From CAZGCA01 sp964524145 (GTDB lineage: Bacteria; Hydrogenedentota; CAZGCA01), in the NCBI GenBank assembly GCA_964524145.1, contig CAZGCA010000094.1, positions 1 through 24,353 on the forward strand: 24,353 nt of DNA, read 5' to 3'. Under the pieces are notes generated by a model. The model ran no database searches and had not been told where the DNA came from. It saw only the letters and a list, made by a program, of their open reading frames with translations. Within the stretch, counting starts at the first letter, position 1. Every line of letters begins with the position of its first letter. Shown one piece after another: positions 8,586 through 15,576 of this stretch. The position numbers and the translations under genes were made by a program.

Positions 8586-8706
8586 CTCCCGAACCTCGCC
8601 GCTCCCTCGTTCCCTAGTCCGACGCTGTGTGGGAGCGTTGCGATAGCCCCCGGGGCGTTTTCATGCCACAGTTGGGGCAGAGGACATCCCACGGGCGATG
8701 ACATGA

Positions 8707-11163
8707 ATGGGAAGGAGGAGACTCGTCGTGTTGCTCGTTACTGTTGTTAGCGCGTTGGTTTTGACGCTGGGATGCGCTCTTGAGGCCCGTGGCGAACACG
8801 TGGAAAGACCCCGCGCCGAAACCCTCTTTCCGACGGATCTTCCCGGCAAGGAATGGGTCCATTTTCGGGCTGCGGGTTTCGCACAACCTGCTTGCGGGGT
8901 GGTCTACCGACGGGGCGACACGGTGACAAACGGGATAGCCCTCGGTGGGGTTGATACGGGCTGCGTTGACCTCGAGACCAGTGGGCTGCTGGGGTACTGC
9001 ACGTTGTTCAACACCCACGTGCCGCGCCGCGGCCCCTTGAATCTCCCATTCTTGAGCGTCAGCATCAGTGGGCGAACGTGGGTCTTGTGCGACCCGAGAC
9101 AAATCAAGCGGGGCGACGGCAGCGTTCAAAAGAACCCGGTCGAACCCGTGCTCGATCAGTTGGCGTTCGAGGGCGTCGACACGGTGCGCGAAATACACTA
9201 TTGGGGGCATTACCCTGTCGCGGACATCGAGTTCGAGACGGACGCCCCGGTGAGCGTCGGCCTGCGCGCATGGTCTCCGTTTCTTCCTGGAGACGTCGTG
9301 TCCAGCATGCTTCCGGGCATCGCATTCGAGGTACATTGCCGGAACCTTTCAGGCGCACGCCAAGAAGTCACGCTGGCGGTTTCCTTCCCGGGACCTACCC
9401 GAAAGGAAGCCGGGACGGACACGTTTACCCGGCAGGAGATCGAAGGTTCCTTCAACGGCGTGAGCGTGATGACAGAGGCGGCGTCCTATGCGTTGGGCGT
9501 GATGGGTAACCACAAGGTGCGGCTCGGCAGCGAACTCGGCGCCGACGGACAAGCCTGGATCGCTGTCACCGAAAGCCTGCCGGAGACGGCACCCGACACC
9601 GCTGGAGCTTCGGTGGCCGTTGACCTTGCCCTTTCCGCCGGGGAGACGACGGTCGTTCGGTTCCTGCTGACCTGGTGCGCGCCCACATGGAAAGGAGGCG
9701 GCTACAATGCGTCGCCGGACGGCGGCACATTCACCCACATGTACGCGAAACAGTACCCGGACCCGGTGCGCACAGCCGAGTCGCTTGCCTCGAGGTACGA
9801 ATCGTTGTTACGGCGCGTGCTGGCCTGGCAGGAGGTCATTTACACGGAGAACGCGTTGCCGGTGTGGCTGCGAGACAGCCTAATCAACGTCTTGTATATG
9901 ATCACGGAGGATGGGTACTGGGCCCAGACCGGCCCGGCGCTCCCCGATTGGGTGCGCGCAGAAGACGGGCTCTGGGGCATGAATGAATGTCCCCGGGGGT
10001 GCCCTCAAATCGAGTGCATCCCGTGTAGCTTTTACGGCAGCCTGCCGCTCGTCTATTTCTTTCCGGAACTGCAGCTCTCGACCATCCGTGGTTACAAAGG
10101 ATACCAGTATCCTGACGGCGCGCCGCCGTGGATCTTCGGAGGGTGCACGGGCAAGACGCCGCCCATCGATTTCGCAAGCCCTACCCGCGGCTACCAGTTT
10201 GCGAGCAACGGGATCAGTCTCGCCGCTATCGTTCACCGGTTCCTGTTATGCCGCGACACCCTTGACAAGGCGTATTTGAACGAGTTCTATCCGATGATCA
10301 AACGGTGCATGATCTGGACCGCGAAGCTCCGGACCACGCCTTCTTATTCGGTTGGGGAACGGATCATCGCCATGCCCGACCTCGATTCGGACGAGAGTCT
10401 CACGCCTCCCACGGAATGGTTCGAGGCCAACGAGCCCGGCTGGCGCGGTATGACGGCTCACATCGGGGGACTGCATCTGGCACAGTTACGAATCACGGAA
10501 CAGATGGCGAGGGAAGCGGGAGACGAATCGTTTGCGCGGCAGTGCGCCGAGTGGGTGCAGCAAGGCGCGGAGGCGATGGAGGAACGGCTTTGGACGGGCT
10601 CGTATTATCTGAACTATTTCGACCCAGAATCCGGTCTGAAATCGGACTATGTGTTCGGGTACCAACTGGACGGGGAATGGATCACGGACCATCATGGCCT
10701 GCCGAGGGCGCTGCCCGAAGAACGCGTGAAAACGACGCTCGATACCATCAAGCGCTGCAACATTGCCCTTACAAAGTATGGAGCGGTCAACTACGCCCGT
10801 CCCGACGGCTCGGCCATCCGTCCGGCGAAAGAAGGTACGTGGGACTACGGTCAATACAGCTACTTTCCGCCCGAGGCCCTCATGCTCGCCATGAATTTCA
10901 TGTACGAAGGGCAGAAAACCTACGGCACCGAATTGGCCCGGCGCGTCTGGCACAACCTCGTCTGTCTGCAAGGGTACACATGGGACATGCCTAACATCAT
11001 GCGCGGGGACGTCGACACGGGGGAACGAACATTCGGGAACGATTATTACCAGGACATGATGCTCTGGTCGCTCCCCGCCGCTCTCGCGGGTGAAGACGTG
11101 AGCGCTCCGACCCGACCGGGCGGGCTGGTGGATCGCATTCTCAGGGCCGCGAAGGGGGACTGA
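8707..11163 (+). CDS. Exported GH116-like (GBA2-type) glycoside hydrolase family protein
   Basis: 818 residues. The N-terminus (RRRLVVLLVTVVSALVLTLG, then C) is a signal peptide, possibly a weak lipobox at TLGC. The N-terminal beta domain shows GIALGGVDTGCVDLETSGLLG and LRAWSPFLPGD, the hallmarks of GBA2_N. The C-terminal alpha/alpha toroid shows FYGSLPLVYFFPELQLS, GWRGMTAHIGGLHLAQL, EERLWTGSYYLNYF and EGTWDYGQYSYFPPEALML, all resembling GH116 catalytic domains (beta-glucosidase, glucosylceramidase, xylosidase). The expected role is hydrolysis of a beta-linked sugar outside the cytoplasm. The segment normally holding the acid/base Asp (YADQTYDGW in human GBA2) reads WFEANEPGW here, so activity is uncertain. 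ATG 8707 has no good ribosome site; in-frame GTG 8728 follows AAGGAGGAG and may be the true start, which would remove the RRR n-region. Confidence 0.88.
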   Translation: MGRRRLVVLLVTVVSALVLTLGCALEARGEHVERPRAETLFPTDLPGKEWVHFRAAGFAQPACGVVYRRGDTVTNGIALGGVDTGCVDLETSGLLGYCTLFNTHVPRRGPLNLPFLSVSISGRTWVLCDPRQIKRGDGSVQKNPVEPVLDQLAFEGVDTVREIHYWGHYPVADIEFETDAPVSVGLRAWSPFLPGDVVSSMLPGIAFEVHCRNLSGARQEVTLAVSFPGPTRKEAGTDTFTRQEIEGSFNGVSVMTEAASYALGVMGNHKVRLGSELGADGQAWIAVTESLPETAPDTAGASVAVDLALSAGETTVVRFLLTWCAPTWKGGGYNASPDGGTFTHMYAKQYPDPVRTAESLASRYESLLRRVLAWQEVIYTENALPVWLRDSLINVLYMITEDGYWAQTGPALPDWVRAEDGLWGMNECPRGCPQIECIPCSFYGSLPLVYFFPELQLSTIRGYKGYQYPDGAPPWIFGGCTGKTPPIDFASPTRGYQFASNGISLAAIVHRFLLCRDTLDKAYLNEFYPMIKRCMIWTAKLRTTPSYSVGERIIAMPDLDSDESLTPPTEWFEANEPGWRGMTAHIGGLHLAQLRITEQMAREAGDESFARQCAEWVQQGAEAMEERLWTGSYYLNYFDPESGLKSDYVFGYQLDGEWITDHHGLPRALPEERVKTTLDTIKRCNIALTKYGAVNYARPDGSAIRPAKEGTWDYGQYSYFPPEALMLAMNFMYEGQKTYGTELARRVWHNLVCLQGYTWDMPNIMRGDVDTGERTFGNDYYQDMMLWSLPAALAGEDVSAPTRPGGLVDRILRAAKGD

Positions 11164-11307
11164 CTCCCGCGATAGGCCGTGGCGGGACGAACTAAGCAAC
11201 CAAAACGACGGTTGCGGCCCGCCGTGACGATTGCACGAGACGCGGGTGTTACCCATAATCGCAAGTCTGGCAAAGAGCCGGCCACACACCTTTGCACACT
11301 CCGAGGT

Positions 11308-11337
11308 TTGACAACCCTGCGGACTGTCGCTTAGAAT
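11308..11337 (+). promoter_or_regulatory. Sigma-70-type promoter for the herA-like gene
   Basis: TTGACA at 11308-11313 and TAGAAT at 11332-11337, 18 bases apart: a perfect -35 and five-of-six -10. It would start transcription about 40 bases before the ATG at 11385. It lies in the gap after the GH116-like gene, so herA and the following parvulin gene probably form their own transcript. Confidence 0.72.
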
Positions 11338-11384
11338 ACCGACTCGGCCCGCGGGAGAAGCGAGAAAGAAAGGATAAGCCGGCA

Positions 11385-12863
11385 ATGCAGGATTCTCTGG
11401 CGCAGAAGGACATCGGGACGATTATCTCGGACGAAGTCTCGCCGTCGTTTGATGTCTTCAAGTTCGAGGCGTTTGCCGGCGAATACATCTCGCCGGGCGC
11501 TCTCGTTGGAACGAGGCTCACGGAGAGCAAGTTTCTCATCGGGAGAGTGTCGGGCGGTCTCGAAGTGAGCCGCGGCGAAGATGCCCCGGATGAGGCTGCG
11601 GCTGCGCTCAGGATATATGAAGTCGAGGTTATCGAGGAGGGGCTGCTGACAGCGGGTGAGGAAACGCCGGGGATAATAATGATCGAGCCGTCGGACTTGG
11701 CGGTGGCGGGAGCGCCGGTGTTCATCCCAAGCAACGCTGTCATGGTCGAAGCAATGGGGTTCGCGACCGACCGTGAAGACGCGATCTGTTTGGGCCGGAC
11801 GAGAATCACCGCAGAAGACGCCCTGGTCGGGGCAGACAGATCTGGGGGCAACGTGCTGTTGAAGCCGGAGTTTCTCCAACGCCACCTCTTCATCGGCGGC
11901 ACGACGGGAACGGGAAAGTCGTATGCAACGGGGATACTCATCGAGGAGGTCGCCCGGCTGGGAATCCCGGTCGTCATTGTCGATTCGCAACGCGAGTATA
12001 CGGAGGTTGCGAACGGCCTCAACGGCACCGTTCTGAAACCGGGAGTGGATTACACGACCCATCTTGCCGCGCTTACCGACAGGGAAATAGTCGGCATGGT
12101 GCCGACGCTCAAGGGTACGGCAATGGAGGATCTGCTGACCCAGACCTTTCTGAAACTGAAACGCGAGCGCCAGGACTGGAGCCTGAACGACCTCCTGCGG
12201 GAGATGGCCAAAGACGGTCCCACCCTCGAACTGCCGTTTGCCACGTCCGCCCCGGCGATCAGTCGCGTCGAGCATCAGATAGGGCGTCACGACTTCATCG
12301 GCGCGGCGACCGATTGGGAAGAGCTTCTTCGCGATAATCCGGTGGTGGACATCGATTGCGCACTGCTCGACCAAAGCCAGCTCCAGCTTATCGCCACCGC
12401 GACGTTGCGGGACCTGTTCAGTCGCCGGCTGAAAGGCACGATCCCGCCGTACGTGATCGTCCTCGAAGAGGCACACTTGCTGGTGCCGGAGGTGGAAGAC
12501 AGCCCGTGCAAACAGGTTATCCGGGAGAACGTGCGTATCGGGCGGCATTACGGCATTTGTGTGGTGCTCATTACGCAGAGCCCGGTGGATATTGACAAGA
12601 AAACCATCCGCCAGTGCAACACGCGGCTCATTTTCGCCCTCGAGAACGACCAGTTGGACGCGTTACAGGGCGTCCGGTCGGACGCGACAGAAGACATGCT
12701 CAGGCGTTTGCCGAAGATGCCTCTCGGAACGTGCCTGCTCTCGGGAACGTACCAGACGATCAAGCACGCCATACCGGTGAGGATACGTTCCGACCGGCGT
12801 ACCGCAGCGGCCGGCGCAACGCCCGATATTTTAGCAGAAGTCGAGGAGAAGAAGGAGCAGTAA
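11385..12863 (+). CDS. HerA-like hexameric DNA-translocating ATPase (DUF87)
   Basis: 492 residues from ATG 11385, preceded by AAAGGA about 11 bases away. The N-terminal part (about 10-140) fits a HAS-barrel domain (ISPGALVGTRLTESKFLIGRV). The ATPase core has Walker A GGTTGTGKS at 171-179, VVIVDSQREYTEV, Walker B YVIVLEEAH at 356-364, and the sensor/arginine-finger stretch GRHYGICVVLITQSP with QCNTRLIFALEN. This is the FtsK/HerA superfamily of ring ATPases that pump DNA; archaeal HerA acts with the nuclease NurA in end resection, and bacterial relatives also work with other nucleases. No nurA or SIR2-type partner gene is adjacent. The next gene is a parvulin 66 bases downstream, probably in the same transcript. 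Role inferred from family only. Confidence 0.9.
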   Translation: MQDSLAQKDIGTIISDEVSPSFDVFKFEAFAGEYISPGALVGTRLTESKFLIGRVSGGLEVSRGEDAPDEAAAALRIYEVEVIEEGLLTAGEETPGIIMIEPSDLAVAGAPVFIPSNAVMVEAMGFATDREDAICLGRTRITAEDALVGADRSGGNVLLKPEFLQRHLFIGGTTGTGKSYATGILIEEVARLGIPVVIVDSQREYTEVANGLNGTVLKPGVDYTTHLAALTDREIVGMVPTLKGTAMEDLLTQTFLKLKRERQDWSLNDLLREMAKDGPTLELPFATSAPAISRVEHQIGRHDFIGAATDWEELLRDNPVVDIDCALLDQSQLQLIATATLRDLFSRRLKGTIPPYVIVLEEAHLLVPEVEDSPCKQVIRENVRIGRHYGICVVLITQSPVDIDKKTIRQCNTRLIFALENDQLDALQGVRSDATEDMLRRLPKMPLGTCLLSGTYQTIKHAIPVRIRSDRRTAAAGATPDILAEVEEKKEQ

Positions 12864-12929
12864 GGCAGCCCGGCGTAGACGCACCCTGTTTCACTGGGGT
12901 GACGGGTCGACAAACGCGAAAAGAGGAAC

Positions 12930-13796
12930 ATGATGACGCTATATGTTAACGGTGAGAAGGTAGATGAGAGACTAATCCAGGAGGAAATCGAGAGGCTTCG
13001 TCCTCAGTACCAACGAGTTTTTGCGGACCAGAATCCGGAGCAGTCGGAGAAGCAGTTGTACGAATGGTCCCGCGAAAACGTCATCGAGCGTGTTCTCCTG
13101 CGGCAGGCAGCGCTCCGCGACCCGTACGAGGTGCCGGCTATTGTAGTCGACAACGCGTATCTGAGAATGATCGACGAATACGGCGGGAAACAGCGTTTCC
13201 ACCAACAGTTCGGCTTGGGCGAGGATAGCGAGGAGAAGGTCAAGAAAGAGATCGAGGAGCGCATGCGGGGTGAGCGGTTTATCGAAAACATCACACGCAC
13301 AGCGCCTGAGCCGTCGGAAGAGGATGCCCGCAAACACTACGAAGAGAACATCGACGAGTTCTCTGCTCCCGAGATGGTACGTGCCTCGCACATTGTCAAA
13401 CACTTCTCGCCGGACACGGATCCCGACAAGCTCCGCGACGAGATGGCACAGGTTCTCGAACAGCTCCGCGACAACGCTGACTTCGAGGAGATGGCAACGA
13501 AACATTCGGATTGTCCCGACGACGGCGGCGCTTTGGGAATGTTCCCTCGAGGACAGATGGTCGAGGAGTTCGATGATGTCGTTTTCGGCATGGAAGCAGG
13601 CGAACTCAGCGGCGTCTTCCGGACCGACTACGGGTACCACATAGCCAAAGTCATCGAGAAAAAGCCCGCTTGCCCCTGTCCCTTCGAAGAGGTCTCGAAG
13701 AAGATCATGGAGGAACTGGCGGAGCAGTCGCGCCGCAGCGCGATCAATGAGTTTATCGATAGGGAAAAGGCAACGGCCACGATTGAAGACAAGTAG
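12930..13796 (+). CDS. Peptidyl-prolyl cis-trans isomerase, parvulin (PpiC/SurA) type without signal peptide
   Basis: 288 residues, starting at ATG 12930 (a second ATG follows at 12933) after AGAGGA. An N-terminal SurA/trigger-like helical region (1-140, VNGEKVDERLIQEEIERL onwards, rich in E, K and R) precedes one rotamase domain (about 145-248). Parvulin landmarks are VRASHIVKHF, FEEMATKHSDCPDDGGALG, RGQMVEEFDDVVFGM, and GELSGVFRTDYGYHIAKV. It should catalyse proline isomerisation as a chaperone. Unlike SurA, PrsA or PpiD it has no signal peptide or membrane anchor, so it seems cytoplasmic, resembling NifM-like or stand-alone parvulins. A CPCP segment (about 248-252) is unusual. It sits downstream of the herA-like gene in probable operon. 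Confidence 0.92.
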   Translation: MMTLYVNGEKVDERLIQEEIERLRPQYQRVFADQNPEQSEKQLYEWSRENVIERVLLRQAALRDPYEVPAIVVDNAYLRMIDEYGGKQRFHQQFGLGEDSEEKVKKEIEERMRGERFIENITRTAPEPSEEDARKHYEENIDEFSAPEMVRASHIVKHFSPDTDPDKLRDEMAQVLEQLRDNADFEEMATKHSDCPDDGGALGMFPRGQMVEEFDDVVFGMEAGELSGVFRTDYGYHIAKVIEKKPACPCPFEEVSKKIMEELAEQSRRSAINEFIDREKATATIEDK

Positions 13797-13841
13797 CAAC
13801 AGGCTTGGCCGAGCGTAACGATATAAGTGACGGAGGGCACG

Positions 13842-13877
13842 ATGCGTTTGAATAGACGGAACAAATCGTATCCTTAG
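13842..13877 (+). pseudogene. Truncated gene start (12 codons including stop)
   Basis: A good ribosome site (GGAGGG at 13832-13837) sits four to five bases before ATG 13842, but the frame reads only MRLNRRNKSYP before TAG. The stop lies six bases before the large imperfect palindrome at 13883. This looks like the 5' end of a gene whose body was replaced when the repeat-rich interval formed. It could also be a coincidental site or a very short leader peptide. Confidence 0.4.
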
Positions 13878-13882
13878 ACATG

Positions 13883-13959
13883 GTCTGCCCCCCGTAAAGT
13901 GGTCCATGTATAATGAGACTCTCATATGCACTGGACCAAACATTGGGGGCTTGACAGAC
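13883..13959. repeat. 77-bp imperfect palindrome, possibly paired element ends
   Basis: Symmetric around about 13919: the centre ATGAGA-c-TCTCAT is exact, then GGTCC pairs with GGACC, a run of C pairs with a run of G, and the outer GTCTG (13883-13887) pairs with CAGAC (13955-13959). The arms differ by a four-base gap. The arm sequence with C-run and AAAGTGGTCC resembles IS3-type termini, so it may be two head-to-head remnants of element ends or a small non-coding hairpin element. No transposase is present. Confidence 0.55.
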
Positions 13960-14000
13960 AACATGCCCGTGCACCGGTTGTGGTTGAAGCTCCCCTCCCT

Positions 14001-14028
14001 CGTCTTTCCGGCCCAGGCGGGAAACCAG
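14001..14028 (+). repeat. Degenerate copy of the 28-bp CGTCTTTCC...CCAG hairpin repeat
   Basis: Starts CGTCTTTCC and ends GCGGGAAACCAG; 23 of 28 positions match the copy at 14143-14170. The central inverted pairing is weakened by the changes, so it is an older or decaying copy. Confidence 0.6.
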
Positions 14029-14142
14029 TGCGGTGCACGAACCTTGCGCTATCGCTCCTGGATTCTCACCTGCAGGACTTTCCAAAAACTTGTCTTGCAT
14101 CTTTATCTCACTGCCCCTATCCTTGTGCTATCACGCTCTTTC

Positions 14143-14226
14143 CGTCTTTCCCGCGAAAGCGGGAATCCAGACAGTGAAGCGCAGATCCCGGATGCATCCT
14201 GGATTCCCGCTTTCGCGGGAAAGACG
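14143..14226. repeat. Pair of perfect inverted 28-bp repeats, each itself a hairpin (REP/BIME-like)
   Basis: The 28 bases at 14143-14170 recur as an exact reverse complement at 14199-14226, separated by 28 bases. Each copy contains TTCCCGC-GAAA-GCGGGAA, a seven-pair stem with a GAAA tetraloop. Such GCGGGAATCCAG units are common extragenic repeats in many bacterial genomes. Two inverted units plus a spacer give a REP-doublet (BIME-like) arrangement that can also fold as one long cruciform. The whole interval 13797-14542 carries no other supportable gene. Confidence 0.85.
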
Positions 14227-14342
14227 AGAAAAGGGGGCTGGTAGGTTTTTCGAAAGTCCCCTGCGCGGGAAACGCGACAGAGAGATGACGTTGACGAGAT
14301 TCCCCAAAGCACTGAATGGTTACGGCCGAGCGAAATCTTTGC

Positions 14343-14371
14343 TTGACTTATGTCTTCCGCGGTGATAGTAT
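14343..14371 (+). promoter_or_regulatory. Probable promoter for the prepilin-like gene
   Basis: TTGACT (14343-14348) and TAGTAT (14366-14371) with a 17-base spacer; TATAAA at 14369-14374 overlaps as an alternative -10. A leader of about 165 bases would follow before ATG 14543. That leader holds a GTGGG...CCCAC hairpin at about 14380-14406 and an AAGGAGGTGAT sequence at 14448-14458 that has no start codon at normal distance. Confidence 0.5.
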
Positions 14372-14542
14372 AAAGTCCGTGGGGGAAGAGCAACTTTCTT
14401 CCCACATCTCTTACTGTCTCAGCGATGCAGTATGGCTGGCGGTGCAGAAGGAGGTGATGTCTGGCGACAGGAGCGCACACGTTGTTTGGTGGACCTGGCA
14501 AGTGATGTTGCGGACCAGCTTTTAGGAGGAGGAAGGTTTGTC

Positions 14543-15472
14543 ATGTGTGCTGTGAGAAGACGTGGTGGGTTTACGCTGATCGAGCTGTTGGTGGTGATTG
14601 CGATCATAGGCATCCTGGCCGCGATCCTGCTGCCGGCGCTCGCCCGAGCCCGTGAAGCCGCGCGACGGGCAAGCTGCGCGAACAACCTCAAACAATGGGG
14701 TCTGATCTTCAAGATGTACACCAATGAGTGGAACGGCCGTTTCCCGCCCATGATACACAACCCTGTAGCACCTGACGGGACTATAGTCTGGGTCAACGAG
14801 CGATGGAATGGCAAGGCATTCGTCCCGGACATCTACGCTTTGTACCCGGAGTACTGGAACGATCTTAGCCTATACATTTGCCCGTCCGATCCAAGGACGC
14901 GGCAGGAGTTCATGGACGGAAACGACGCGGACGAGGACTGGGTGTTCAACGATCAAGTGATGATCGACAACTTCGACGGCGGGAGCTATGAATATATCGG
15001 TTACGCCTGCCATGGCGAACCGATGGGCTGTACCGCAGTGACGGTGCTTGATGTCATCGCGGACACTGGATTCGATTTGGATGGCCTGTATCGGCGGGGA
15101 TTTGATGTGGACATCCCGTGCGGCTCAGGTACAATGTGCAATTCAGTGCGAATGGCGCCAAATCCCCATCTCCCGGGGTATTCGTGCAACTATGTCGAAG
15201 CGAGGACGATTTACCGTCTGCGCGAGGGTATCGAGCGCTTCTTCATCACGGACATAAACAACGCGGCATCGAGTGCCGTGGCTCAGAGCGAGTTGCCTGT
15301 GATGTGGGATAAGGTTGTCGGACACCTCCAGTGGGGCGGCGGTGCGAAGTTCAACCATATCCCAGCCGGCGGTAACATTCTTTTCGCCGACGGTCACGTC
15401 GAGTTTGTCCACTTCCCAGGCGAGGGGGGTGGCGAGTGGCCGTACGCGCAGGGTTTTGCAAATATAAGGTGA
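14543..15472 (+). CDS. Prepilin-like protein with N-terminal methylation motif and C-terminal H-x-DG motif
   Basis: 309 residues. Start ATG 14543 after GGAGGAGGAAGG; an earlier in-frame ATG at 14432 would bury the prepilin leader. The leader MCAVRRRGG is followed by FTLIELLVVIAIIGILAAIL, so prepilin peptidase should cut at G|F and methylate Phe. Next come ARAREAARRASCANNLKQWG and a long soluble domain. Near the C-terminus, FNHIPAGGNILFADGHVEF matches the H-X9-DG prepilin-like domain abundant in Planctomycetes, Lentisphaerota and relatives, here with ten residues between H and DG. These proteins are thought to be surface or type II secretion pseudopilins, but their function is mostly unknown. 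No pilus assembly genes are near. Confidence 0.93.
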   Translation: MCAVRRRGGFTLIELLVVIAIIGILAAILLPALARAREAARRASCANNLKQWGLIFKMYTNEWNGRFPPMIHNPVAPDGTIVWVNERWNGKAFVPDIYALYPEYWNDLSLYICPSDPRTRQEFMDGNDADEDWVFNDQVMIDNFDGGSYEYIGYACHGEPMGCTAVTVLDVIADTGFDLDGLYRRGFDVDIPCGSGTMCNSVRMAPNPHLPGYSCNYVEARTIYRLREGIERFFITDINNAASSAVAQSELPVMWDKVVGHLQWGGGAKFNHIPAGGNILFADGHVEFVHFPGEGGGEWPYAQGFANIR

Positions 15473-15491
15473 CACCGGAAACATCGCTGGA

Positions 15492-15523
15492 ATGCCGGCG
15501 ACGTTCGGGCGCGTCGCTGGCAT
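15492..15523. terminator. Strong hairpin between convergent genes, possible bidirectional terminator
   Basis: ATGCCGGCGACG (15492-15503) pairs with CGTCGCTGGCAT (15512-15523) over 12 pairs including one G-T, with an eight-base loop. It lies 20 bases after the prepilin stop and 54 bases beyond the tilS stop on the other strand. There is no T-run on either side, so it would be a non-canonical terminator or 3'-end stabiliser. Confidence 0.45.
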
Positions 15524-15576
15524 CGTCTTGCGTCGGCTCATCCGACAAATGCGTGCTGGACCGCCTGAAGGCCGAA

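Noticed and set aside
8600..8637. CGCTCCC/GGGAGCG inverted pair after the kinase gene as a terminator
   Set aside because: Seven pairs with a 24-base loop and no T-run; too weak to call.
11331..12548. 405-codon minus-strand open frame opposite the herA-like gene
   Set aside because: Antisense shadow of a high-GC gene; the plus strand has Walker motifs and a promoter, and the minus frame resembles no family.
14033..14365. Coding frames across the 13.9-14.4 kb repeat interval
   Set aside because: They run through the hairpin repeats in several frames and show no family resemblance or ribosome site.
14432..14542. Upstream ATG start for the prepilin-like gene
   Set aside because: It would put 37 residues before the prepilin leader; ATG 14543 has a strong ribosome site and gives the normal short leader.
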